Below, one piece after another: positions 1 through 8,743 of a DNA stretch of 10,703 nt (the stretch's first letter is position 1; every line of letters starts with the position of its first letter). The position numbers were made by a program, and so were the translations under genes. The stretch lies in NCBI GenBank assembly GCA_003024985.2, contig PXIH01S0013667.1; one strand, given 5' to 3'. Below the pieces are notes generated by a model, which had not been told where the DNA came from, made no database searches, and was given only the letters and a program-made list of their open reading frames with translations. This DNA comes from Euperipatoides rowelli (taxonomy: Eukaryota; Onychophora; Udeonychophora; Euonychophora; Peripatopsidae).

Positions 1-48
1 TCAATCCCTTTAATAAATCCAAGTTGAAGCAATGATAACTTTTTTTGT

Positions 49-89
49 CCACCATTTTGAAAACCAAACCTCACGAAGTAACCCACTTC
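49..89. repeat. Possible repeat-family fragment, matching the right-end island
   Basis: CCACCATTTTGAAAA (49-63) recurs exactly at 10495-10509 in the same orientation. In both places it is followed, 26 and 31 bases after its start, by GAAGTNACC (75-83 here, 10526-10534 there). Here GAAGT (75-79) also pairs with ACTTC (85-89) as a small inverted repeat. The shared order of two motifs suggests dispersed copies of one repeat family. Confidence 0.5.
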
Positions 90-141
90 TCGAGCAGGGT
101 TAAAAAGTTTTAAACAAAACGAATGAAATGAACTAAATTTT

Positions 142-187
142 TTAATGATGAACGGTCAAGTTAATTTTGTGCGCTTAATGATGAACG
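142..187. repeat. 13-bp direct repeat, 33-bp period
   Basis: TTAATGATGAACG occurs at 142-154 and exactly again at 175-187. Only two copies are visible and the intervening bases are not obviously repeated. It lies just inside the possible element edge at the left end of the window. Confidence 0.7.
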
Positions 188-189
188 AA

Positions 190-1050
190 AAAGTATTATA
201 TAGTTTAAATAATTAAAAAAGTTAGCTATAGACGAACGCGCCTTTATTTGTCCATGTTTATATTTCTCTGGTGAATTTTCAAGTATCTATTATTTTTATA
301 ATTATTTTATTCAAGTACTGTATGTACTCTAAGTGGGATTTCTGCTTGCTATAATTCAAGTCATTTTAAGTAAAGATTTTTAATTTGGTATATAACAGAT
401 CCTTACTAAAATACTTCCTTGTTTATCAGTTTATTTTCTTGTCGCTGTGCATTAAGGTGAGAAAGCAGCCTACTTATTTAAATACTCTCATTTGCATTAT
501 TATTATCATGTGATTGAAAATTGCAGCAATAGAATTAGATTTGTAATCTTTATGAATGCAGTATAACTATTTTCTGAGCTAAATGTTTGACATATGTCTA
601 ATAATATTATTGCTATAATACTTATGTAAGAAAATGCGGAAATAATATGAAAAAAAAAAAAAATTTCCCCTAGTATTATGATAATGATGACAAATCACCA
701 AATTAAATTATTTCTTGGTTTTGTAATTTAATAGGGGGATGAATGACTAGGCAGTCATGGTTTTTGTCTTTCCTATTTATCGGTCTTTTTGATTTACATA
801 TATTTTTTATAACGCGGCGAAAATTTAAATATCAATCGTGAGCTACTGTACAAGTGACGTACTAATTAATTTCACTTCTGTTAAAAATATGAACATATGC
901 TAGGAAGGCTACTATACAAAATGAGAGTTTCCAGTCTGGACTTTGTCTTACTCATTAGAGTACATTTTTAAAAGACTGGTGGATGGATTATCAACTTATT
1001 AAAACATTTATGGGTTAAAATGTTAAATGATAAACATTCTATTAACAATT
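190..1050. other. AT-rich stretch, no gene seen
   Basis: No ORF or motif block is supportable here. It holds the A14 run (650-663) and two TACTGTA 7-mers (316 and 844). Confidence 0.6.
650..663 (+). repeat. A14 homopolymer
   Basis: An uninterrupted run of 14 A. It could be a degraded retroposon tail, but no element body is recognisable upstream and no target-site duplication is evident. Confidence 0.8.
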
Positions 1051-1205
1051 TATTGGCAGCCACCTAATCACATGATCATATATGCAAATTATTGTATTTC
1101 AATACTGGTGGCTATCTTTAATCACATGATCAAATCTGAAATGACTATTTTAATACTGACAGCCATCTTTAAATCACATAATCATATATGCAAATGACTT
1201 TCTTA
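1051..1205. repeat. Degenerate tandem array, three copies of 51-52 bp
   Basis: Three successive copies start at 1051, 1103 and 1154. Each begins with TAYTGRYRGCYAYC-like sequence (tattggcagccacc, tactggtggctatc, tactgacagccatc). Each continues with an AATCACATRATCA-type core (copies 1 and 2 both carry AATCACATGATCA). Copies 1 and 3 then have ATGCAAAT (1082-1089 and 1188-1195), the octamer sequence bound by POU/Oct proteins. Copy 2 has lost it. The copies are diverged, so the array is old. Whether the octamers matter is unknown. Confidence 0.8.
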
Positions 1206-1927
1206 ATATGTACAGTACATTAATCCCACATGTATCATCAATAAACTAATAAAATAAAGTTTTTTAGTAAGAACACATCATAGACCATTAAAGAATCCAT
1301 TGCAAACCTATTAGACAAATTTTAATAAAATGTTTTTGGTATAATTGAAAGCAAATTGCCATAATTTAAAATAGATAAGCTATACCATATTAAAAATACT
1401 AAAAAAATGTAATGTGTAATTACTGATAGTTGATGTATATTATTCTGAAATTAATTTTAAAAATGTAACTACAGTAAAAAAAAAAAAAGTTAATTGGAAG
1501 AAAAAAACTAACAATAAAATAGTAGCTGTAGTTACAGGTTTGTAAAATAATAACTAGTTATTATAATCGGTTACTTTTATTTAGTTTTTACCCCCCTCAA
1601 AGTGAATATTTCTGCAGATTTGAAAATTATTTTTTGTTGATTTTTTCATAATTTATTTACATATCACATACTGTATATTAAATTACTCAACATTTTTTGT
1701 TCAACTACAATATTTTTTTTGTTCAACTATGGTATTTCCTCTCGCCCATCTCTGGATTTGAGGAATTTTACAATAATTCTTGATTTATTACACTGTTAAA
1801 TGAAATTATCTATCTACAGTATTTAGGCTACTTGTCAATCTATTAATTATTTGTATATTTTCTAGATATAGCCTACAACATTTTATCTCATGACATTTTA
1901 TTCTTATTTCTTTTATTATTATTTTTA
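1206..1927. other. AT-rich stretch, no gene seen
   Basis: Mostly A/T runs, with TACAGTA/TACTGTA motifs at 1211, 1470, 1669 and 1815. The end nearest 1928 would be the 3' flank of the small LINE relic, but no poly(A) tail or repeat boundary can be recognised. Confidence 0.6.
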
Positions 1928-2202
1928 TTACATATTATTAAGACTTTTAATCATTATCCTGATTGGAGATCTTTTAGTCATAAAATATTGTATGCTAGAT
2001 TTGTCTGCATTTCTGGTGTTTTTTCCAGATACTTTTAATTTTGTTTGGGTCAAAAACTGAGGGAAAACTCCAAATAACGTTTTAGAAAATTTGATCATCA
2101 ATTTTTCTCTATGTTGTTGTAGTGAGTCCATATTCAATTTCAACAATTCACAGTCCTAACCAGAATAATTGTCCCAACTATAATTCTAACGGCTCTTTTC
2201 TG
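1928..2202 (-). pseudogene. Second LINE reverse transcriptase relic, C-terminal tail only
   Basis: This minus-strand fragment encodes the extreme C-terminus of a LINE reverse transcriptase of the same general type as the relic at 6295-7085. QKRAVRIIVG (2202-2173) matches the family's QKRALKIILG block. After a frameshift comes NYSG, a stop where a tyrosine is expected, then CELLKLNMDSLQQHREKL, which fits the usual ALxxLxLxSLxxRREKL helix. It then reads IKFSKTLFGVFPQ (expected xKFAKKCLxxxLFP) and ends SPIRIMIKSLN, close to the canonical SPIPYMxxLLN. The stop is TAA at 1930-1928. The longest uninterrupted frame is 2146-1928. The piece begins just after the thumb region, as expected for a 5'-truncated LINE insertion or an eroded copy. 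The family assignment is an alignment by eye from known motif patterns. Confidence 0.72.
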
Positions 2203-2801
2203 TTAGATTTAGAATCACATGATCTATTAATTGATCCATATTAGAAAAAATATTTTACCAATTATTTTTTTATTAATCTTTGTTTTTTTGAGTACGGTGC
2301 ATCATTCTTTATTTTGTTTGAACTTTTTTCTATTATACTGAGTATGCTGGGATGTTTATACAGTGCTGGTTTTACGATAAGTTTATTAATTAAAACTTTC
2401 ATACTATATTTAAGTTTCATGCATTACATTTATTTGTTCAATTATTAATGAAATGGGTTTACAAAATAAGCAATCATTTGTTGACTAAAATATATGATCA
2501 ATTTTATCTTGCATACATAATGAACTAACTGTTTTTTAGGAATCAATTTATCATATGTAAGTCCCTATGCAGGTACATAGTTAACATTTTTTATTTTTTT
2601 TAATTTATGTTTTTTTTTTTCTTAACTTTTAATAACCTGTGAACAATCTAAAGTTTTAATTTATTTATTTATTTTTGAAAATTCTGGAGTATTTTGTTAT
2701 GGAGAATGTTGGTAAAATTCAGCCCCAGTAATGTGTTTGTCACATGACATGCTTAAACTAATTTCAAATAAACTGAACGTCATAATTTAATATATTTTTA
2801 A
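2203..2801. other. AT-rich stretch, no gene seen
   Basis: Upstream (minus strand) of the small LINE relic I cannot recover further reverse transcriptase blocks: stops follow immediately before QKRAV. The rest is T-rich low-complexity DNA. Confidence 0.55.
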
Positions 2802-2996
2802 TTAGTACTGCAAATATTCCTTCAGAAAATATTTCATCAATTTTTCTATTTTCAACAGAAATGAAAATAGGTCTATACGGTTAATTTCTGGTTTGACTTC
2901 TATTTGAGTGTCTCCAATGTTTCTTTTCCCCGCCAGTTTTTGTTCACTCAAAGCTTCCCAGTATGTGCGTATGAATTGGACCGATGCAAAAACCAT
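2802..2996 (-). other. Unrecognised minus-strand open frame, possible exon or TE relic
   Basis: A 64-codon frame runs from ATG at 2996 to a stop at 2802. Its first two-thirds (about 2996-2860) has mixed base composition and non-repetitive amino acid use, for example FIRTYWEALSEQKLAGKR followed by NIGDTQIEVKPEINRI. The AT-rich end degenerates into K/L/F/Y. I see no catalytic motif, signal peptide or transmembrane segment and recognise no family. It lies about 600 bp 5' (on the minus strand) of the small LINE relic but does not match the LINE blocks. It could be an exon, a transposon-derived relic or chance. Confidence 0.15.
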
Positions 2997-3788
2997 AATA
3001 TATAAAGTAGTAATTTAACCCAGGGAATTTCTGGACTTTGTACTGATGTAAATTATTTGTAAGAATAGCTTCTGTGTATTCCATTTGTATTTATAAATAT
3101 ATCATTATTTTGTCTTTTTATCATTATTAGAACTATTTATGTGCCAATATTGTTTTCTATATTTCATTTTTATCATTTGTAAGCAACCCCTTTTTATTTT
3201 GTATTATAAATTATAATATGGGTATTTTTTTTTTATTATACTTTTTTTTTAATTATTATTTTATATATATTTTTTTTCCCACGGGGATAATTTTATTCCT
3301 TTGCATTTCATTGGTTAATAAGCCCAGAAATGCATCTCTATACAGTGTAATTATGTATTTAAATTCTGACTAAAATGAATTTTAAAAAGAAATAAAAACT
3401 AAGAGATGAATTATACATAATGATATATCATTTTTGTGTCAAACCAAATTCAAAAACATCTGACAGATCCAGGAGAGTAGATCCGTTGGAATGAACACAT
3501 TTAAGTTGTTTATAAAGTCTTCTCATATATAAAAATCTAGAATAAATTGAAATTATTTTATAAAATTCTCAAAAAAAGGTAAACATGGACAATGTATTCA
3601 GGTATATAGGCTATACTGTATTTCTGAGCAAACTATTAGAATGACCAATGATATTGTATTTATATTTTTGCTGCTGTTATTAATATTTTCATAGCCTAAA
3701 ACTCAAGGAAAGTCTGTGGTGTAAACTAATATAAAATCAGGTTTTATTTTATTTGCTTTATTTCTAGGTAATAATCTTAATTAATAGC
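2997..3788. other. AT-rich stretch, no gene seen
   Basis: This includes a very T-rich low-complexity run at about 3210-3290 and one TACTGTA (3614). No coding signal is visible. Confidence 0.6.
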
Positions 3789-3832
3789 TTTTACAAAATG
3801 TGTAAATATACATAAGTACACATTTTGTAAAA
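3789..3832. repeat. Perfect 16-bp inverted repeat with 12-nt loop
   Basis: TTTTACAAAATGTGTA (3789-3804) is followed after 12 bases by its exact reverse complement TACACATTTTGTAAAA (3817-3832). The pairing does not extend outward (C at 3788 against C at 3833). The stem is too short for a typical animal pre-miRNA hairpin and has no adjacent ORF. A fold-back repeat relic or a protein-binding palindrome is possible. Confidence 0.9.
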
Positions 3833-4934
3833 CCATTGGGCTTATTTATGAATTCTATTTCGACATATAAAATTAGCTAAATTTTTGCCAAAAAAAAATC
3901 TTGTTCAATTAATCACATTTTTCAAGTTTGTACTCCAAAGTGTGAGAATGGAATATACAGTATATGTACTTTTTTAGAAAGGGAAAACTTGAAGAGAACT
4001 TAAATTAATTCTGGAGCATGCGTTACAATTTTTATATTCATGTGTTTATTATTTATGAGCCACACGGGTATTATCAGAGTCTGCATATTAATACTAAACT
4101 TGAATAAGACAATTTTTTCACACACACAATTAGCCTTGCCACTTTACCCCTCTTGCCCCAAAATCATTTATAATGCTAAAAGATTTTCACCAGCATTAAG
4201 AACAAATAGTATTGAGCTTTCTGTATGTATACAAGTCTGTCAAAAATAATGGGAACTAATAAAAAACTTTATTACAGTGAAATACTAAATTTAATTAAAA
4301 AACAATTTTTAATTTAACAATTTCAACTTTGACCTTGCTTAAACTAAAATTTGTATATAATATAATGAACATTCCAATTAACCGATTGCACCAATACGGC
4401 GTTAAAATAAATAAACTATGATACTGAATTAAATTTGCTTTCAGAAAATTCACTTAGTAGCCTTATCCTCATAATTGAACTTTTAGTAACATCTGTTTTG
4501 CTGTTAAACTAATTTTCACTAATAATTTAATCTTACTTTTACCTGGTTGAAAATTTTCATAAATGGTTTAAAATGACTAGCACAATGGTATTAATGAGCG
4601 TTTAATTCCTAATGAACCGTCAAAAAAAAAAATAACAGTCATTTTAGCTTCAATTCTAAGTTTGTTTGCACCTATTATTTTTTAAAAAAAATAAGGTTCA
4701 ACACTTAAAAATTTCTGCTGAATATTTTATTTTTATCCGACATAATTAAAATGTAACGAGGCTTTAAATGTTTCATTCATGTCCTCTGTGAAAGACAAAA
4801 TTTGATTGGTCAAATTAACATTACATCATATACAAACCAATTGAGAAAGTGAAAATTATATATAGTATATGGCTTTTCTCCCACAAATACATGATAAATT
4901 TCATGGGAAATGTCCTTATTTTTATTGTCTTGGG
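3833..4934. other. AT-rich stretch, no gene seen
   Basis: A 69-codon frame at 4040-4249 is open, but its composition does not suggest a protein. Apart from the 14-mer at 4325 and TACAGTA at 3956, nothing is recognised. Confidence 0.55.
4325..4338 (-). promoter_or_regulatory. Nuclear receptor half-site-like 14-mer, copy 1
   Basis: AACTTTGACCTTGC here is repeated exactly at 5586-5599. On the minus strand it reads GCAAGGTCAAAGTT, containing the extended half-site CAAGGTCA typical of ERR/FTZ-F1-class monomer sites. Here it also approximates a DR1 (AGGTCA-A-AGTTGA). Sequence match only. Confidence 0.3.
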
Positions 4935-5125
4935 TCCCAGAAAAAAGACCTAGACTTTTCCTCTAAGGCTCCATTTGCATGGTCAATTCAACCATGACTA
5001 AACCACATTGCAACCATTGACAAATATTTTGCTTTAGAATGATGCGATTCCTATCTCAGCAGAGTCTTTATCTTAATCCATGCGACACACAATTCTGTCT
5101 CCAACATGGGTGGTTTAATTATTAC
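4935..5125. other. Less AT-rich unassigned island
   Basis: The stretch contrasts with its flanks and holds short repeated motifs: CAACCATGAC (4989-4998) and CAACCATTGAC (5011-5021), CCATttgcATGG (4971-4982), and related ATGCGA units near 5042 and 5080. No frame is convincingly coding and no known terminal repeat is recognised. An old DNA transposon or SINE fragment is the likeliest explanation. Confidence 0.3.
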
Positions 5126-5567
5126 ACAAGAAAAATTATGTTAGTTTGAAATCAGACGGGTTTAACCTTCTACAAGCCTGTAAAAAGATCACAAAAGTAT
5201 TTTTTCTTCTAATTGATAAATAGAAAACTGCTTGAATTACCCATCCATTATTGTTAGCGTCCTCACCAAAGCTAATGCCACAATTTCACAAACATTAATT
5301 ACATTTAAGTTATAACTATTTGATATGTTTTGAAAAATAAAATTGAAGCTAAAGTTTAATAATAAAGAAATTGTACAAAAAAAAATTACGAAGTCTTTAT
5401 TTACTCATCTGTATTACTATTATTGAGCTGAATGAAATCTCTACACGATTACCGTAACAAATCGTTGAATGCCAATTTATAAAGTGCTTAACATTTGAAT
5501 ACAAAATTTACAAAAAAGAATGGATTTTTCGTTAATACAAAGTACCGCTACTATGGCATTTTAATAA
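5126..5567. other. AT-rich stretch, no gene seen
   Basis: No open frame of note and no recognised motif. It would form the upstream flank of the candidate exon at 5634. I see no convincing TATA or initiator arrangement. Confidence 0.5.
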
Positions 5568-5585
5568 AGCAGTAAACTACCGTTA

Positions 5586-5599
5586 AACTTTGACCTTGC
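5586..5599 (-). promoter_or_regulatory. Nuclear receptor half-site-like 14-mer, copy 2
   Basis: This is the second exact copy of the 14-mer at 4325-4338. It lies 35 bp upstream of the ATG of the candidate exon at 5634. On the minus strand CAAGGTCA is followed by AAGTTTA. A promoter role for the candidate gene would fit the position but is only inferred. The 14-mer also sits inside an open frame. Confidence 0.25.
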
Positions 5600-5633
5600 G
5601 AGGGTTAAACATCTGACGAGAATCAATTTTTAC

Positions 5634-5660
5634 ATGGCTGATACTTTTGAACCAGGTGCC
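5634..5660 (+). other. Candidate first coding exon ending at GTAAGT donor
   Basis: An ATG at 5634 (ATGG, so +4 is G, but -3 is T, only a partial Kozak context) opens nine codons, MADTFEPGA. They run directly into GTAAGT at 5661-5666, a consensus splice donor, in phase 0. The same frame is open upstream to a stop at 5565-5567, giving readable sequence such as FDLARVKHLTRINF before the ATG. It could therefore instead be the end of an internal exon. Read through, the frame stops at TAA 5685-5687. A donor this good turns up by chance in a window of this size, so this stays a weak candidate. It gains some support from phase compatibility with the candidate exon at 8744. Confidence 0.15.
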
Positions 5661-6045
5661 GTAAGTGTTTTCATGCACACTGAATAAGACTACCGTGGTT
5701 CATCAAATATCAAAAAGATGGCCGAAATGTGGATGAAATGTCCATATGAAAGGTTATGTCCAAGACTCGACCATGTCTTGTCCATGCCATGTATATTATT
5801 CTGTTGATAAATAGTGTGTTCAAAAACATATCCCAATTTTTTTTTTACAAATATGTCGCAGTCTGAGGACAATTTGGTTCATATATTTCTCGTAAAAAAA
5901 ATAAGCTTAAACAAGTTAAACGTTAACGATATTCATAAACAATAGGCCAGCTTTTATTATAAAATGTTATATTTTATTTCACTAAAATTTTTACAAATAA
6001 AAGCATTAAAAAAAATTCACAAGATTCACAGGGAATTTTCATACA

Positions 6046-6063
6046 TACTGTATGTACTGTATG
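6046..6063. repeat. Tandem TACTGTATG, two copies
   Basis: TACTGTATG is directly repeated at 6046-6054 and 6055-6063. It contains the 7-mer TACTGTA that is over-represented across the whole window. Confidence 0.85.
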
Positions 6064-6132
6064 TCTTGAGTTTCGAGACATGTAAAAATCAAAAATCAGA
6101 ACTGTGATACAAAATTAAAACGGTCATATTGT

Positions 6133-6178
6133 TGGAATCATTTATTTTGAAAGATGATGACTAAATAAAATGATTCCA
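6133..6178. repeat. Imperfect hairpin downstream of the large LINE relic
   Basis: TGGAATCATTT (6133-6143) pairs perfectly with AAATGATTCCA (6168-6178). After a one-base bulge, four more pairs (ATTT with AAAT) extend the stem. The loop is about 15 nt (6148-6162). It lies about 120 bp past the LINE relic's stop codon on that element's strand. It could belong to the LINE's 3' untranslated region, where stem-loops are often recognised by the element's own reverse transcriptase. That link is inferred. Confidence 0.7.
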
Positions 6179-6294
6179 CGTTAAAGCTCTTTATAGTTTT
6201 CAATTTGCAATGTATTCAGATGTACAGTATATGATGTCACCGGCATAAAGAAAATAGCCTATTGTTGCTAGATATACAGTTATAAATAACAGTT

Positions 6295-7085
6295 CTAAAG
6301 CTTAATCAGTGATATAATCGGGAATTTGACTAACAACTTAACAAGATCTTCTGAAAACCGGGAGGAGTTGCTTGTTTGCATTCGGGTGCTTTTCTCGAAC
6401 TAATGCCTTGTTTTTTTTCGTTAGCAAAGAAGGAAAGAAAATTGAAAAATTTGGTTGGAAAGTTAAATGAAAAAGTTGGCTTTCTTTGNGATAACATTTC
6501 TAATTCTAATTGTATCAGTGCTTGGTTATAATTCATATAATTACTGCCCAAGATGATTTTGAAAGATCTTTGGGTAGTTTTCTTCACCTTCTTGTGCTTA
6601 ATTGTAATGGATGAGGACCAAACAGGTGCACGGTATCCCAGAATTGTCTTTATATATGTGATATACTGTAAACTATTATCATTACAGAGATAGTACAGAA
6701 TGAATAAGTGATTGTTTAATTTGGTAATATTGTTCATATAAATGTCCCATTTAAGATTGCCCTGGATAACCATGCCAAGGATATTTGCAGTTACTTTCTA
6801 TAGAGCTTAATCGTTTAAAAAAAACAGATGAAAAAAAAAATTGTGAAGTTGAGAGGAAAATTGATATTGGCTTGCTTTAAGGATAGAGTTGCAACATACT
6901 GTGGGCTGGGGAGTTTATCCTTGCCAATAATACAATTTATGGTTTTGTCATCCACATACTTCAGCTGAGAGTGTGGTTCAGGTCTTATATTGTTTACCAT
7001 AATGGCAAAGATTAGGCTATTGTGACTGAACCATGTGGAACGCCATTATTCGTTAGAATTTGTATCCATAGAAATATTTTGCTGT
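6295..7085 (-). pseudogene. Decayed LINE reverse transcriptase, palm to C-terminus
   Basis: This is the 3' part of a non-LTR retrotransposon ORF2-type reverse transcriptase, read on the minus strand. In order along that strand: an NGVPHGS block (7047-7027, matching the family's NGVPQGS), then a frameshift near 7021-7012, then LIFAIMVNNI, then the catalytic YVDD box (6958-6947). A degenerate stretch follows that is shorter than the usual spacer. Next come VTANILGMVIQGNLKWD (about 6794-6744), the block WSSSITIKHKK, and the tail RSFKIILGSNYMNYNQAL. The main open stretch is 6773-6330. After its stop, another frame continues as FPIISLIKL and ends at TAG (6297-6295), which resembles the family's SPIPYLxxLLN ending. 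The endonuclease and fingers domains are absent. Frameshifts, in-frame stops and an ambiguous base at 6489 mean it cannot be active. The block order makes LINE identity strong. The clade is undecided: CR1/Jockey/RTE-like groups all share these blocks. Confidence 0.88.
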
Positions 7086-8519
7086 ATGGTAGTTACAAAT
7101 TTCTTATTTTCCTGATAACAGTAAAAACAACACTATATTTTTATTGTTATTATCCTATATGTAATAGCATGTTCCGAAGCCAGTAACAGCGCCATCTAAC
7201 AGGTTTATTCAAACTTTTTTTTGTCTTAGATCACTGTGATATAAAAAAAAAGGGAGGGTTTAACGAGCTTAAAAGATTGGCACAGAAACTATTTTTAGAA
7301 ATTTTAAGGTGTTTTCTTTACATAAAAAGGGATTAAACAAAATAAAATGGTTGATGCCCCTGTAACAGACTTATTTGCTAGTATGTTTTTAATTTGAATA
7401 ATTTCCTAACGTAATTATGTTGCCATTACAGCTTTTGGTATATTAACGGAATTCAGAATGCTAAATTAATTTCTGAATGTTAACTAAATCAATAAAGTAG
7501 ATCTTTTCAGAAATGACAATGTGAAAGAAGTTTGTTTTTGTTTTGTTTTTAAAACTAATTAATAAATACAGTCCAATCTGTGATATCCTACGTTAGGGAT
7601 TTTTTCTGTAACAGATTTATCTGTTATTGGATTTTATAGCTGAACATAGGAATAAGTTAAAGAGCAGAAAGAATGAAATGTCGAANAAACGCAAAAAAAA
7701 AAAAGCAAAGCCAAAATATTTATAGCCTACTCTGAAGGAAATTTATTTAAAAATAATTAAAAAAGCAGTGACTATATACAAATAATAGATCATTTAATAT
7801 TAGCCTCCATTCATTTCAAATTGAGAAATAACTTGGACTAAAATATTATGTATAAATTATGAATAAATCATTTTCGAACTCACACCTTTACCTGACAAAC
7901 TTTATTTCACTCCTAATAAGGTTAATTATAATATTCCAATAAATATTATTTTTTTGTGCTTATGAAATCAATCAAAATGAATGACAAATTTTATTCTTCA
8001 ATATAATGTTTTTATCAACCTTCTATTATAATAAATACATGAATTGAACAATGTACATCCCTCCCTACTAGAATATTTCGAGTGACATCTTATAGTTCTT
8101 CAAAACGATAGATCAGAGTATCCTCTTATGCAATATAGAGGAAAAAGAACAGTACACAAAAATTCATTTGCTTTCTTGTTAATTGTAGAGATAACGGCTT
8201 GATCAAACTTTCTAGATTATGAATTTATTGACACCTCTAACTAGGTTAATTAATTAAGAATGTACTATATACAGTAACTAATAAAACAATAGTATAAATA
8301 ATAAATTCACAATGTATGTGGGGGGTATATACTGTATATCGCTGCTCTAGAGTTAAAGTGGCAACTCAAATTTTAGACAACTGTGTTAATTGCAATTTAA
8401 GTTGAGTTGTGAAATACTGTGAATCATGAATTATAAGTTAATTTCTCACATCATAGCAGTTCTAATCAAAGTTACTATATTTTCAACATAAAGATACAAT
8501 ACATTAGAAAGTATAAGTT
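7086..8519. other. AT-rich stretch, no gene seen
   Basis: This is the 5' side of the large LINE relic on the minus strand. I could not recover fingers-domain or endonuclease blocks, so the element is 5'-truncated or eroded beyond reading. It includes an ambiguous base at 7686 and TACAGTA/TACTGTA motifs at 8270 and 8330. Confidence 0.55.
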
Positions 8520-8579
8520 ACTATATATATATATGCTGCGCATATAGTATATATGAAAACAATCATTTATTAAATGATT
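8520..8579. repeat. Palindrome cluster: AT dinucleotide hairpin plus 9-bp palindrome
   Basis: ACTATA, an expanded (TA)n run and TGC (8520-8536) face GCATATAGT (8540-8548) across a 3-nt loop. The innermost seven base pairs (8530-8536 with 8540-8546) are perfect. Twelve bases on, AATCATTTA (8561-8569) and TAAATGATT (8571-8579) form a perfect inverted repeat around one central T. Both could extrude as cruciforms. The cluster precedes the GC-elevated candidate exon island. Confidence 0.75.
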
Positions 8580-8743
8580 ATAATTTTATTTTTTAAAATG
8601 GTTGCGTTGTAAAACTTGAAATCAATCAATATTTAACCAAGATCCAAGCTAATGTTAAATGTGCAGTACGTTTACTTCTGCCTGGAGATCAACTCTCTAG
8701 AAGAAATAAACGTAGCCTACAGCAGTTTGGGATTTTTTGACAG

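Noticed and set aside
1051-1205. CRISPR-like array
   Set aside because: The copies are contiguous and diverged, with no conserved repeat separated by unique spacers. There are no cas genes and the context is eukaryotic.
3210-3290. T-rich tract as a transcription terminator or origin element
   Set aside because: Plain low-complexity DNA with no associated structure, and similar tracts occur throughout the window.
4040-4249. 69-codon plus-strand open frame
   Set aside because: Low-complexity hydrophobic and aliphatic composition, no motif, no splice or start context. Consistent with chance.
5690-5872. 60-codon minus-strand open frame
   Set aside because: No recognisable domain. The plus strand of the same stretch is equally open in part, and the segment shows repeated ATGTCC units that suggest old repeat sequence rather than a gene.
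1928-7085. The two LINE relics as one split element
   Set aside because: Both carry the same C-terminal blocks (QKRxxxIIxG and the SPIxxxIxxL tail), so they must be two separate copies rather than halves of one.
8520-8560. pre-miRNA or terminator-like hairpin at the TA-rich palindrome
   Set aside because: The stem is mostly simple (TA)n, with only seven perfect innermost pairs. This is expected from a microsatellite.
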